A model generated the notes under the pieces. It worked only from the letters and a program-made list of their open reading frames with translations, ran no database searches and was not told where the DNA came from. Positions 1 to 8,313 of a DNA stretch of 64,000 nt are shown here, in pieces (position 1 is the stretch's first letter; each line of letters opens with the position of its first letter). Made by a program: the position numbers and the translations under genes. The stretch is taken from NCBI GenBank assembly GCA_001898225.1, contig MKTJ01000057.1:155551-219550 (forward strand), in the 5' to 3' direction. The DNA is from Chloroflexi bacterium 54-19 (GTDB lineage: Bacteria; Chloroflexota; Chloroflexia; Chloroheliales; Chloroheliaceae).

Positions 1-210
1 CGCCCCGGCAGCCGGAGCAGTCGTACTGGCCGGGGCGGTAGTGGCGGTCGCGTCGCCGCAGGCCGCCAGGATTGGCGCAGCCACAGCGGCGGTAGCGATA
101 GTCCCGCCGATTTTTAGCAAAGTGCGGCGGGTTAGCGATTTTTGCAACGACAGGGTTTCGGCAGTCTGGTCGGCAGCATCGGAATTGACCGGTGACTTCT
201 GGTCGCTCAT
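1..210 (-). CDS. Solute-binding lipoprotein of a sugar ABC transporter (N-terminal part)
   Basis: Read on the minus strand, the frame opens with ATG at 210 and runs off the window edge after 70 codons. The N-terminus has a twin-arginine segment (LTRRTLLKIGG), a hydrophobic stretch (TIATAAVAAPILAAC) with a lipobox ending in Cys, then an Ala/Thr/Pro-rich linker. This is the usual start of an extracytoplasmic solute-binding lipoprotein in Gram-positive-type and Chloroflexota bacteria. It lies 120 bp downstream of a LacI-family gene on the same strand, which suggests a carbohydrate ABC transporter under that repressor. The binding domain lies outside the window, so the ligand is unknown. The signal and lipobox are seen; the transporter role is inferred. 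Confidence 0.75.
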   Translation of the reverse strand, partial: MSDQKSPVNSDAADQTAETLSLQKSLTRRTLLKIGGTIATAAVAAPILAACGDATATTAPASTTAPAAGA

Positions 211-330
211 TGAAAACTCCTTTGTTTTAAACTTAGCTCGCTATTTATCTCTTAAAAAGCGATGGCTTAACTCATCTCTCCACTTAATGCTGGATACAAC
301 TCCTCAGGATATTGACCGGCAGGGTCTATC

Positions 331-1344
331 CTAAGCGGAACGGCGTGGTATCACCTCCCAGCGGACCAGGTGTTTGCGGCCTGCCAGGGAAGGGTCTTGC
401 ATACGGCTGAAAAGCAGATTGGCTACCTCGGTAAAGTCCATTGAAACCGGGCCAACGGTCGTCAGGGGTGGGCTGGTGTACTGACTTTCGGGCACATTAC
501 CGACCCCGATAACGGCCACGTCCTCCGGCACGCGCAGCCCGGCATCCCGGATGGCCCAGATAGCACTGATAGCGGCCCGGTCGGCGGCGGCAAAGATGGC
601 GGTAGGCCGGTCAGGGTGTTGCAGCAACTTTTTGGCACTGATATAGGCGTCCTGACTGCTGGTGGCGCCGGTGAGAATAATACTTTCATCAACCGGCAAC
701 CCGTGTTCGGCCAGGGTTTGCCGGTAGCTATTCAGGCGGGTGTCAGGGCGGGTATTATTGTTGTAGTGGACAATCGCCCCAATCCGGCGATGGCCTTTCT
801 CAATGAGGTAGCGGACCCCGTCAGCGGAGGCTTCCGCTTCGTTGGTCTGCACCACGTCAAAACCGTCTGGAGTCAGGTCGTTACTAAAAATAACCAGGGG
901 AATCTGACCTTTGACGAGGTTCTGGACTTCAGCCTGCTCGATTTTCTCCACCTTTATGATGGCCCCATCAGCCAGGCGGCTGTGTAATTGTTTTAGGACC
1001 TGGGCCTGTCGTTCGGGGTTATCGCCGGTAATGATGATTAAAGAGTTGTTGTGTTCGTCTGCGACCTTTTGTATATCCTGGACCAGTTTGTTGTCGTAGG
1101 GACGGCCAATGTCCATGAGGTAAAGGCAAACTCTTTCGGTCAGTTTACGGCGGAGGTGGCGTCCGGCCAGGTTAGGTACATAGTTTAACTCCGCCATGGC
1201 TTCCAGGACCCGGCTCTGGGTTGCAGGGCTGATTTTGGGACTACCTTCAAGATGCTGGTTGATAACATAAGAGACAGTCGCTGGAGAAACTCCTGCCAAC
1301 CTGGCAACGTCTTTGGTCGTGGCTATGGTTTTGGTTTTATTCAT
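331..1344 (-). CDS. LacI-family transcriptional regulator
   Basis: This 337-residue protein has the LacI family's usual length and order. An N-terminal helix-turn-helix and hinge helix lie at about residues 9-60 (KDVARLAGVSPATVSYVIN), followed by a periplasmic-binding-protein-like effector domain to the C-terminus (FVDEG-type family ending with LTTVGPVSMDFTEVANLLF). The effector is probably a sugar. The next gene on the strand is a lipoprotein that looks like the binding protein of a sugar ABC transporter, so local control of uptake is likely. Three copies of a near-palindromic sequence with a central CG lie just upstream (1378-1459), the expected form of operators for autoregulation. ATG is at 1344 with AGGA a few bases upstream. 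Confidence 0.93.
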   Translation of the reverse strand: MNKTKTIATTKDVARLAGVSPATVSYVINQHLEGSPKISPATQSRVLEAMAELNYVPNLAGRHLRRKLTERVCLYLMDIGRPYDNKLVQDIQKVADEHNNSLIIITGDNPERQAQVLKQLHSRLADGAIIKVEKIEQAEVQNLVKGQIPLVIFSNDLTPDGFDVVQTNEAEASADGVRYLIEKGHRRIGAIVHYNNNTRPDTRLNSYRQTLAEHGLPVDESIILTGATSSQDAYISAKKLLQHPDRPTAIFAAADRAAISAIWAIRDAGLRVPEDVAVIGVGNVPESQYTSPPLTTVGPVSMDFTEVANLLFSRMQDPSLAGRKHLVRWEVIPRRSA

Positions 1345-1375
1345 TTTCCTGGCCCTCAGTGTTTTAAACCTTTTA

Positions 1376-1463
1376 ACTGATTCGATTCAATAAATTTATA
1401 AGGCTTATTGATTCGATTCAATAATAAATAGCACAAAGATTGTTTATTGATTCGATTCAATAA
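1376..1463. promoter_or_regulatory. Triple LacI-type operator
   Basis: Three copies of TGATTCGATTCAATAA have 12-base cores at 1378-1389, 1409-1420 and 1448-1459. Copies 2 and 3 extend to TTATTGATTCGATTCAATAA or nearly so, a palindrome about CG with one mismatched pair. Centres are 31 and 39 bases apart, close to three and four helical turns. They lie immediately upstream of the lacI-type gene. LacI-family operators are palindromes with a central CG, so this regulator is the obvious ligand; that assignment is inference. Confidence 0.75.
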
Positions 1464-1701
1464 ATTAGGCTTTTAAAATTGCTCTCCCAGAAAGCGGTAA
1501 CTTTTGAAAAATTTGGATGGGCAGTTTGGAAAAGGTACGTTTTGGATTTATTTAATCCATTCAATAACTACTCTAGCATACAAAATGGCTAAAATCAATA
1601 ACTATTTTCGAAAAAATTTATCCAATCGGTTTTGGCTGAAAAATTGGGGCGCTAATAACGAAATAAACCGGCGCTTTAAAACTGGTTTCTTTTTAAGTTT
1701 C

Positions 1702-1710
1702 TGCTATAAT
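1702..1710 (+). promoter_or_regulatory. Extended -10 promoter for the acyltransferase/aminotransferase operon
   Basis: TGCTATAAT is a perfect extended -10 (TGN plus TATAAT). The -35 region 17 bases upstream is poor, as is common for extended -10 promoters. Transcription would start near 1717 and give a leader of about 355 nt before the TTG start at 2072. Confidence 0.5.
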
Positions 1711-1816
1711 ATTTCCAGTCCAATTCTGGCGTATCACTTTTTATTTTTGAGATGACACAAAGTTCGCGTGGCTACACCGTTGGTTTCGCGCATTAGACTA
1801 TCTTTAACTTCGCCTA

Positions 1817-1834
1817 TGCCCGATAAACCGGGCA
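1817..1834 (+). other. Leader hairpin
   Basis: TGCCCG, six unpaired bases, CGGGCA: a perfect 6-bp stem directly upstream of the threefold repeat and within the predicted leader RNA. Confidence 0.4.
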
Positions 1835-1842
1835 AACCTTAA

Positions 1843-1946
1843 CCTGGAGCCTTACCAGGGTAAGATAAGGCGAAATTTAATCCTGGAGCCTTACCAGGGT
1901 TTGATAGTTGAATTGAGCAAATTTAATCCTGGAGCCTTACCGGGGT
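1843..1946 (+). repeat. Three tandem hairpin-forming repeats in the leader
   Basis: CCTGGAGCCTTACCAGGGT occurs at 1843-1861 and 1882-1900, and with one change (CCGGGGT) at 1928-1946. Copies 2 and 3 are preceded by TTTAAT and copy 1 by TTAA. Each unit can fold as CCTGG, loop AGCCTTA, CCAGG. Copy 1 can also pair CTTACC with GGTAAG. Unit spacing is 39 and 46 bases. Only three units are present and the spacers differ, so this is not a CRISPR array. I recognise no known riboswitch. Confidence 0.7.
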
Positions 1947-1982
1947 TAATTTAGACCAGCGAAAATAATCACTTGATTTGAC

Positions 1983-2007
1983 CCACCCCTGCGGTTGCAA
2001 GGGGTGG
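1983..2007 (+). other. Strong hairpin upstream of the acyltransferase
   Basis: CCACCCCT and AGGGGTGG form a perfect 8-bp stem around a 9-base loop. No T-run follows on either strand, so it is not a standard terminator. It is the last structure of the leader, 65 bases before the start codon. Confidence 0.5.
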
Positions 2008-2071
2008 TTAACTGCACTTCAAAAAATAAAACGCCAGCAAATCCCACACAAATTTAATAGGAATACCTGCG

Positions 2072-2758
2072 TTGAGCAAAAACCTTGTCATTATTGGTTC
2101 GGGCGGGGATGCCAGGGAGACCCTTGAGGCAGTCGAAGCGGCTAACCAGGCCGGAACTGCCGATTACAAGGTCCTTGGATTCATTGTTGAAGCCAGGTAC
2201 GGCACCCCCGGCGCTCTCGTTAGCGGTTTACCCATCCTGGGCGATTTCGATTGGTTTGCGGGTCGGGCGGGTGAGGTTGTGGCGGTGGGAGCGGTTGGCT
2301 CACCGGTCTTGCGCTACCGGTTGGTGGAAAGAGCGGCCCGCTACAATATTGAATTTGGTAATGTAATTCATCCAGGTGCGGTAATCTCCTCCTCGGTGCG
2401 GTTAGGATGGGGAGTTATTGTCGAGGCGGGATGTGTTCTTACCAGCCAGGTCCGATTGGGCGACCATACCCATGTCAATTTAGCTTGCAGCATATCCCAC
2501 GATACAGTTTTGGATGATTTTGCCACCCTTTCACCGGGAGTACACCTGGCCGGAAGGGTCCGTTTGGGGGAAGGTTGTTTTATGGGAATTGGAAGTGTGG
2601 TTATCGAAGGAAAACAGGTTGGAAAATGGTCTGTTATTGGAGCGGGCAGCGTGGTTATCCGGGATATTCCTGACCGAGTAACCGCGGTCGGGGTCCCGAC
2701 CAAAATAATATCATCTCAACCTCCGGCGAATTGGATAACGCAATCTGGCGAAAAGTAA
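2072..2758 (+). CDS. NeuD/PglD-family sugar O/N-acyltransferase
   Basis: This 228-residue protein has the two parts of NeuD/PglD-type acyltransferases. An N-terminal nucleotide-sugar-binding Rossmann-like region begins with NLVIIGSGGDARETLEA. A left-handed beta-helix of hexapeptide repeats covers about residues 85-215 (IHPGAVISSSVRLGWGVIVEAG through GAGSVVIRDIPDRVTAVGVPTKII). A His in the repeat region (SISHDT) fits the usual catalytic base. The enzyme would transfer an acetyl or other acyl group to an amino- or hydroxy-sugar nucleotide. The start is TTG, with TAGGA nine bases upstream. It is followed at 24 bp by a DegT aminotransferase, the classic partner that makes the amino group. The sugar made cannot be told from sequence alone. 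Confidence 0.88.
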   Translation: MSKNLVIIGSGGDARETLEAVEAANQAGTADYKVLGFIVEARYGTPGALVSGLPILGDFDWFAGRAGEVVAVGAVGSPVLRYRLVERAARYNIEFGNVIHPGAVISSSVRLGWGVIVEAGCVLTSQVRLGDHTHVNLACSISHDTVLDDFATLSPGVHLAGRVRLGEGCFMGIGSVVIEGKQVGKWSVIGAGSVVIRDIPDRVTAVGVPTKIISSQPPANWITQSGEK

Positions 2759-2782
2759 AAATAAATAGCGACTGGTAAAAAA

Positions 2783-3970
2783 ATGACAAATCTACAAAAT
2801 ATTGAAACCGTCCGTTTTGATACGCCTATCTACGTCACACGCCCGGTCTTACCACCCCTGGAAAGGGTAACCGAAAAGCTCAAAGAAATCTGGGATTTGC
2901 AATGGCTTACCAATAATGGGCCACAACTTTTAAGCCTGGAAGGCAGGCTGCTTGAAACCCTCAAAGTCCCGGCGCTTTCCCTGTTTAATAACGGGACAAC
3001 CGCTCTCATGGCCGCTTTTAAGGCCCTTCAACTTGAGGGAGAAGTGATTACCACCCCTTTTACCTTCCCCGCCACTACCCACGTGGCGGCCATGGCCGGG
3101 TTGACCCCGGTCTTTGCCGATATTGACCCCCTGACCTTAAACCTCGACCCGGCCCGAATTGAGGCCGCAATTACTTCCCGGACCAGGGCTATCCTGGGTG
3201 TCCACGTTTTCGGAACCCCCTGTGATGTATTTGCTATCCAGGAAATCGCCCGAAAATATGAGTTAAAGGTTATCTACGATGCCGCCCACGCTTTTGGGGT
3301 CGAGATTGACGGGACAAGTATCGGCTCTTTTGGCGATTTTTCGATGTTCAGTTTTCACGCCACCAAACTTTTCCATACGGTCGAAGGCGGGGCGTTGGTC
3401 TATCCTGACAGGAATTACAGGCAAAAAGTTGAACTTTTCCGCAATTTCGGAATAAAAAATGAAGAAGAAGTGGTTGGACAGGGGATAAATGGTAAGCTGA
3501 ACGAGCTTCAAGCCGCCCTGGGGCTGCTGGTACTGGATTACCTGGAAGAAGAACGTCGCAAACGGTGGGCTATCCGGGACATCTATTATGCCGGGCTGGG
3601 CGATGTTCCGGGTCTGACCTTACAACAGGACTTGCCGGGGGCACGGCCCAGTCTGCAATATTTTACCATCCGGATAGACGAAAACCTGTACGGGCTTTCG
3701 CGGGATGATTTATATCTCGAACTTAAGAGACACAACGTATATACCCGCAAATATTTTTACCCTTTGTGTAGCAGCTATCCCGATTATAAAAATTTGCCTT
3801 CGGCGGATTTATCGAATTTGCCGATAGCCAACCGGGTAGTCCAGGAGGTTTTGTGCCTGCCCTTCTTTGGCGGATTGGAGTTGGAACAGGCCGCCATTAT
3901 CTGTGACTTAATCAGGTCCAAGAGTCGTCCCAGGCGCTATCTGCCGCCTACCCTGGCTAACCCGAATTAG
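2783..3970 (+). CDS. DegT/DnrJ/EryC1-family sugar aminotransferase
   Basis: This 395-residue PLP-dependent enzyme has the usual length for nucleotide-sugar aminotransferases. Visible signatures are LTNNGPQLLSLE near the N-terminus, FNNGTTAL for phosphate binding, DAAHAFG (Asp166, contacting the pyridine nitrogen) and FSFHATKLFHTVEGG with the Schiff-base Lys at about 195. It would aminate a 3- or 4-keto-6-deoxy nucleotide sugar, giving the substrate for the acyltransferase encoded just upstream. The two genes probably form one operon used for cell-surface glycan or a glycosylated metabolite. No glycosyltransferase or dehydratase follows, so the pathway must be completed elsewhere. Confidence 0.92.
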   Translation: MTNLQNIETVRFDTPIYVTRPVLPPLERVTEKLKEIWDLQWLTNNGPQLLSLEGRLLETLKVPALSLFNNGTTALMAAFKALQLEGEVITTPFTFPATTHVAAMAGLTPVFADIDPLTLNLDPARIEAAITSRTRAILGVHVFGTPCDVFAIQEIARKYELKVIYDAAHAFGVEIDGTSIGSFGDFSMFSFHATKLFHTVEGGALVYPDRNYRQKVELFRNFGIKNEEEVVGQGINGKLNELQAALGLLVLDYLEEERRKRWAIRDIYYAGLGDVPGLTLQQDLPGARPSLQYFTIRIDENLYGLSRDDLYLELKRHNVYTRKYFYPLCSSYPDYKNLPSADLSNLPIANRVVQEVLCLPFFGGLELEQAAIICDLIRSKSRPRRYLPPTLANPN

Positions 3971-4010
3971 TGCGCCTTGTCCGGTTTTTCCTGGCAGGCT
4001 ATCTGTCAGG

Positions 4011-4259
4011 TTAGTCAACCGGTTCGATGGGATTGACCGAAAGTAAAGGCAGACCCAGGTCACGCACTTTTTTAAGGAGACCATGCAGGGCTGCCTGGTC
4101 ACCTAACGGGCCGGTCAACAACGTATCGCCGTTATCTTCCAGGGTGATGTTCAAACCGTCAAACCGGTCTTTCCATTGTAAACCAAGGTGTCCTTTAATC
4201 CTGATTTGGTAGATTACCGGCAGACCCATCTCGGCTTGCCGGTTTTGTGTATTTGCCAT
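4011..4259 (-). CDS. Small conserved hypothetical protein
   Basis: This 82-residue soluble protein starts with MANTQNRQ; AAAGGA lies upstream of ATG at 4259. The body (VIYQIRIKGHLGLQWKDRF, TLLTGPLGDQAALHGLLKK, LLSVNPIEP) matches a short protein I have often seen near MalT-like LuxR regulators and DUF4386 proteins. Its function is not known to me. It lies 88 bp downstream of the DUF4386 gene on the same strand and is probably co-transcribed. The DQAALHGLLKKVRDLGLPLLSV segment recalls small sensor-domain tails, but no catalytic residues stand out. Confidence 0.8.
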   Translation of the reverse strand: MANTQNRQAEMGLPVIYQIRIKGHLGLQWKDRFDGLNITLEDNGDTLLTGPLGDQAALHGLLKKVRDLGLPLLSVNPIEPVD

Positions 4260-4347
4260 AATCTGAAATCCTTTCGCTAATTGCCCCACACTTAATACGG
4301 GGACAACCGCCAGCTCTGACGCCTGTCCCCGTATAATTCAAACAAGC

Positions 4348-5088
4348 TTACTCGGTTACGGCCTGGCGAGTTTGGGTGGTTCCCTGGTCGATAACCGGGC
4401 TAGTCGCGTGAGTGCGCCGTTCCAGCCAGACCGCGAGGCCCATCCAGGCCAGCGCAAGCCCAACCGGTACTGCCGCGTACCGCTGATACTGGTGCGGGAG
4501 CATGGCCGCCAGGGGTGTCAAAGTAGCTGCGACGGCCAGCAGGATACCCGACCAGCGGGGCAGGATTCTAGCTCGCACCGTGGCGACCCCCAAAAGCAAC
4601 CCGCCGAGCATATAGAATATCCCCATGACCGAATAAATGGTCGGGAGAGCGCCGAGGCTAACCTCACCCTCGATGGCCCGCCCGCTGATGAAGGCCAGTA
4701 ACCCGTCCACAAACTGCGGCGCGGTCCTGGCCAGGGGTGGAAAGATAAAGGTCTCAGCAAAGACGAAAGCGGTCTGGAGCCACCAGGAAAGGCTGAGCAG
4801 GAGAAATCCTACCAGGCCAAGCCACCCGGCCCGGTTGATTTGGCGGGCATAAATTCCACCGATGCCGAGCAGGAACAGAAAACACATGGCGGTCTTCAAA
4901 GTGGTAATGATGGCCCAGGCGGTGGTGTTGACCGACGAAACCATGTCGGCGGGATGGATTGGCTGAATACCGATGAAGATTACCCCGGCCACCACAGCGG
5001 CTAACCCGGTCCCCCGGAGAAAATTCGCGGCAATGTTTGGGTTCGCGGGCTTTTCGTTACCGCATGTAATCTGGTTGAGGCTGCTCAT
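4348..5088 (-). CDS. DUF4386-like multi-pass membrane protein
   Basis: The protein has 246 residues starting at ATG 5088, which has AGGAG at good spacing. An upstream in-frame start is possible but has no better site. About six hydrophobic helices are visible (GLAAVVAGVIFIGI, LKTAMCFLFLLGIGGIY, LVGFLLLSLSWWL, SVMGIFYMLGGLLLGVAT, WSGILLAVAATLTPLAAML, AAVPVGLALAWMGLAVWL). The tail is hydrophilic and cytoplasmic. This resembles the DUF4386 class of small integral membrane proteins, whose role is unknown. It sits between a small conserved protein and a MalT-like LuxR gene, all on one strand. Repeats upstream (5201-5243) may be the regulator's binding site. Confidence 0.75.
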   Translation of the reverse strand: MSSLNQITCGNEKPANPNIAANFLRGTGLAAVVAGVIFIGIQPIHPADMVSSVNTTAWAIITTLKTAMCFLFLLGIGGIYARQINRAGWLGLVGFLLLSLSWWLQTAFVFAETFIFPPLARTAPQFVDGLLAFISGRAIEGEVSLGALPTIYSVMGIFYMLGGLLLGVATVRARILPRWSGILLAVAATLTPLAAMLPHQYQRYAAVPVGLALAWMGLAVWLERRTHATSPVIDQGTTQTRQAVTE

Positions 5089-5200
5089 CTTTTTATCTCC
5101 TTTTGTAAAAGTAACTTTAATTGTTATTTTCAGACCATTCAAGGTTTCGGTTTACCGTTGAATGGGTGGTTGTTGTCCTCGATAACACAATAACAGCCGG

Positions 5201-5243
5201 CATGGTGAGCAGGCATCACCAGACATGGTGATTGGTATGGTGA
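5201..5243. promoter_or_regulatory. ATGGTGA repeat cluster, candidate LuxR/MalT-type operator
   Basis: ATGGTGA occurs three times, at about 5202, 5225 and 5237. The middle copy also pairs with ATCACCA at 5215-5221 to form a 7-bp inverted repeat (5215-5232, loop GACA). It lies upstream of the DUF4386 gene and downstream of the luxR-like gene. Binding by that regulator is inference from position. Confidence 0.35.
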
Positions 5244-5330
5244 TTTGTTGCTTGAGAAATTTACTTAGGGGAAACAAAAGTCCCGGTAGGTTTTGGTGGG
5301 GCTTTCCGGGGCTGGTGGGAAAATTTCTTG

Positions 5331-8075
5331 TTACAGGAGGTGGAGTTCTCTGGCCCGGTGGACGGCGGTCCGGCGATTATTGACCTCAAGTTTGGTATAG
5401 ATATTCTTTATATGGGTGTTTAAGGTATTCAGCGAAACTATCAGGTGGCGGGCTATTTCCGGGCCGCTCAAGTCACTGCCAAGCAGTCGCAAGACCTGCA
5501 ATTCGCGTTCTGAAAGCGGTTCGATTAAATCCTGTTTAACAGGGGCGGTGTCCTCCGGGGATCCCATATTTGAAAGCAGGTGCCTGGCAAAGGTCGCGGT
5601 TGGACCTGGCCTCGATTTGGCGGTTTCCTGTAGCAATTGCATCATCGGAAGACCTTCGTCCACAAAGATACGCACGTAACCCTCCGGTTCGGCCAGGGTA
5701 AGGGCCTGTTCAAGGTCCACCAGGGCAGTTTTGAGGTCACCCTGTTGCTGGCGGGCCAGGGCCAGGAGCAACAGGGTTTCTATGATGCTACCGGTCCTGT
5801 CCCCGGCCTGGGCCGTTTTCAGGAGACGGCCCAAAAGTCCCACTGCCTCAAGAAGGGACTGTTTTTCCGAGGTATCACTGCGATACCGGGCCAGGAGCAG
5901 CCGGGCCAGGGTGATGTATTCAAACTCCCGTAAATAGCTCAGTTCGTTCCCGACAGCCAGTTCCTGGGCATTGGCCCAGTTGGCGGCTTCACCTAATTTT
6001 CCCTGCCGAATCCATAGCCGGGCAATAACAGAGTGTACGGGGCGCACATTTGGGAAAAGGTCGCCGGTAAAGAGCCGTTCGGCTTCGGTCAGCAGGTCGA
6101 GCGATCCCGCCAGGTCGCCCTGGGCCTCCCGAATCCGGGCCATCGCCACACACCAGCGCGAACGGTTATACGGCAAACCCCTCGGCTCATTCAGTTCCTT
6201 GCTCTGGTGTAAGAGTTGGTTAGCCGCCTCCAATTCGTTATATTCCCGCTTTAGTTCGCTCATTCCGACATAAAGATCGGCCATTCCCTGTAAGATGGTT
6301 TCGCCTTGCTCCCTTGAAAGTTGTAAACCCTGCTCGTAGATTTGCATTGCTTCGTGGAGACGCCCCTGGGCAATCCGAATATCCGCGCGGGCGATAGCCC
6401 CGCTAATTGTGTCAGATATATTCCCGGCTGCCTGTACCCTCACCATACCCTCGGCATAGGTCCGGTAGGCTTTTTCTAATTCGCCGCTCGTCCAGTAGGC
6501 CAGCCCCAGCAGCCCGGTGGCCGCGCCCTGGAGCAGATGGTCTTCCTCGGCTGAAAGTTCGAGCGCCTGGCGGGCGTATTTTATCGTTCCGGCTACCTCT
6601 CCCCGCGCCTGGGACATTGCCGCCCGGTAGATAGCTATCGCGCCCGGTACTCTTAGAAGTTCGGCCTGGTCCATTACGACAATTTTCCGATTTTGTCCCA
6701 GTGAGGCTTCAGCCGCCGGGGTATCTGGCCCTTCCTCTGCCGGGGATAGCAGTTGTTCGGCCTCATGCAATTGGGCTTCCACCTTATCAAGTTCGCCGCA
6801 AGATAGTAAGGCCCAGGCATATCCAACCTTTAGCACCGGCCTGTCCCGCAACACCTCGTCAGGAAGGGCCTTGAGCCAGCCCAGCATGGTGGTTGCCTGT
6901 CTGCTGCTCCGCATCACCACTAAGGCTCGTTCGGCCAGGTCTGCCACTCGCGCGTAATCGCTGGCTGCCAGGGCATGCCGGATTGCCTCGGCGGTGAAAC
7001 CGTTTTGTTCGAACCATTCGCTGGCGCGCCGGTGCAGACCGGCTACCTGGTCGGGGAATTCGGCCCTTAAATGAGTATAGAGGACCTCGGCAAAGAGATG
7101 GTGGTAGCGATACCACTGGCGTTTGTCGTCCAGCCCAACGATAAAAAAATTACCGCGTTCGAGGGCTTCCAACCGAGCACTCCCTTCCGCTTGGCCGGTG
7201 ACAGCCTCGCACAGCGAACCGTTTAACCGAGTTAGAATAGAGGTTTGGAGTAAAAAAATGCGGACGTGTGGAGGCAGATGCTGCAAAACTTCTTCCATCA
7301 GGTAGTCTACGATATAGCGGTGGTCTCCCGCGAAAGCCCGGATGAACCCGGCCACATCCTGCTGGCCCTGCATGGAAAGGGCTGCTAACTGCAACCCGGC
7401 AATCCAGCCTTCGGTGCGGTCTTCCAGGGTAGCGAGATTTTCGGCGGAGAGGTCCAGGCCCATCACCTCGTTTAGAAATTCAGCGGCTTCGTTGATAGAA
7501 AAACGCAAATCAATAGCCCGGACCTCGACCAACTGGCCTCGCACCCTTAAACGGGGCAGCGGTAGCTGAGGGTCTTCTCGCGTGGTGATGATGAGATGCA
7601 TCTGTGGTGGGAGGTGGTCGAGCAAAAAGGTGAGGGCCTTATCCACCTCGCTGCCCTCGATAACATGGTAATCGTCAAGGACCAGGAAGAATTTTTCCGG
7701 GAGACCGCTGATTTCATTGAGGAGGCCGGTCAAAACCGTTTCAACGGGCGGCGGTTGGGAGGATTGGAGCACCTCCATCACCCCTTCCCCGATTTTGGGA
7801 GCCACCCTTTGCAAAGCGGCCACCAGGTAAACCAGGAAACGGATTGGGTCGCTATCCCCTTCATCCAGCGAGAGCCAGGCGCTCGGACGCCCACAAACGG
7901 CCAGCCATTCGGTAACGAGGGTAGTTTTGCCGGAACCCGCCTGGGCCGAGACAAGAGTTAACCTGGCATTACGTTGCAAACCCTGGTTTAGCCGCTCAAT
8001 CAGGCGGGGCCGGGACACCGCTTTGATAGGCTGAGGCGGGATATAAAGTTTGGTGGCTAAAATGGGTATGGACAT
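5331..8075 (-). CDS. MalT-like LuxR-family ATP-dependent transcriptional regulator
   Basis: This 914-residue protein has the MalT plan. An N-terminal STAND ATPase has a P-loop at about 43-52 (SAQAGSGKTTL) and a Walker-B-like FFLVLDDYHVI. A winged-helix/helical region follows, then a long TPR-like superhelix (about 380-840, with Ala/Leu-rich helices such as AAMSQARGEVAGTIKYARQALELS). The C-terminal LuxR helix-turn-helix (about 850-914) reads LSERELQVLRLLGSDLSGPEIARHL. Such proteins bind an inducer through the TPR domain and oligomerise with ATP to activate transcription. The inducer here is unknown. The nearest likely targets are the DUF4386 gene and the small gene downstream. Confidence 0.93.
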   Translation of the reverse strand: MSIPILATKLYIPPQPIKAVSRPRLIERLNQGLQRNARLTLVSAQAGSGKTTLVTEWLAVCGRPSAWLSLDEGDSDPIRFLVYLVAALQRVAPKIGEGVMEVLQSSQPPPVETVLTGLLNEISGLPEKFFLVLDDYHVIEGSEVDKALTFLLDHLPPQMHLIITTREDPQLPLPRLRVRGQLVEVRAIDLRFSINEAAEFLNEVMGLDLSAENLATLEDRTEGWIAGLQLAALSMQGQQDVAGFIRAFAGDHRYIVDYLMEEVLQHLPPHVRIFLLQTSILTRLNGSLCEAVTGQAEGSARLEALERGNFFIVGLDDKRQWYRYHHLFAEVLYTHLRAEFPDQVAGLHRRASEWFEQNGFTAEAIRHALAASDYARVADLAERALVVMRSSRQATTMLGWLKALPDEVLRDRPVLKVGYAWALLSCGELDKVEAQLHEAEQLLSPAEEGPDTPAAEASLGQNRKIVVMDQAELLRVPGAIAIYRAAMSQARGEVAGTIKYARQALELSAEEDHLLQGAATGLLGLAYWTSGELEKAYRTYAEGMVRVQAAGNISDTISGAIARADIRIAQGRLHEAMQIYEQGLQLSREQGETILQGMADLYVGMSELKREYNELEAANQLLHQSKELNEPRGLPYNRSRWCVAMARIREAQGDLAGSLDLLTEAERLFTGDLFPNVRPVHSVIARLWIRQGKLGEAANWANAQELAVGNELSYLREFEYITLARLLLARYRSDTSEKQSLLEAVGLLGRLLKTAQAGDRTGSIIETLLLLALARQQQGDLKTALVDLEQALTLAEPEGYVRIFVDEGLPMMQLLQETAKSRPGPTATFARHLLSNMGSPEDTAPVKQDLIEPLSERELQVLRLLGSDLSGPEIARHLIVSLNTLNTHIKNIYTKLEVNNRRTAVHRARELHLL

Positions 8076-8217
8076 GGCTTGCTCTTAAACTGAATATAGT
8101 TTGCAGTATAACCCCAATTATAACAAAATCCCAACCACCCTTACTCTTATGTTCCCGACCAGATTTAGCCAAAAAATAGTAACCTGAAACGTTTTTCCAA
8201 TTTGAAGGTGCTTATAA

Positions 8218-8256
8218 ACCAAAAATACCCAGGCCAATAACCGGGGTATTTTTGGT
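8218..8256 (-). terminator. Rho-independent terminator after the 8314 gene
   Basis: ACCAAAAATACCC and GGGTATTTTTGGT form a perfect 13-bp stem around a 13-base loop. In the minus direction the stem ends in a U-rich arm. It lies 58 bp past the stop of the membrane-protein gene at 8314 and upstream of the luxR-like promoter. Confidence 0.75.
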
Positions 8257-8313
8257 TTTGAGGGTTTTAAAACCTGACCCTTGGTTTATTCAGGGTTGAA
8301 ATTCACCATAAGT

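Larger units (their letters stand above)
1345..2071. other. Long intergenic region holding operators, a promoter and a structured leader
   Basis: I support no gene here. On the left are the three LacI-type operators. From about 1480 to 1750 the DNA is AT-rich and ends in an extended -10 promoter. From 1817 to 2007 there is a run of hairpins, including a threefold repeat, which would be transcribed as the leader of the downstream sugar genes. Confidence 0.6.

Noticed and set aside
41..334. 97-residue plus-strand frame
   Set aside because: It lies antisense to the lipoprotein signal region, which has a clear Tat/lipobox start on the minus strand.
1504..1755. 83-residue plus-strand frame in the AT-rich gap
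   Set aside because: TTG start without RBS, no recognisable fold, and it overlaps the likely promoter.
1843..1946. Repeats as a CRISPR array
   Set aside because: Only three copies, with units of 19 bases, unequal spacers and no cas genes.
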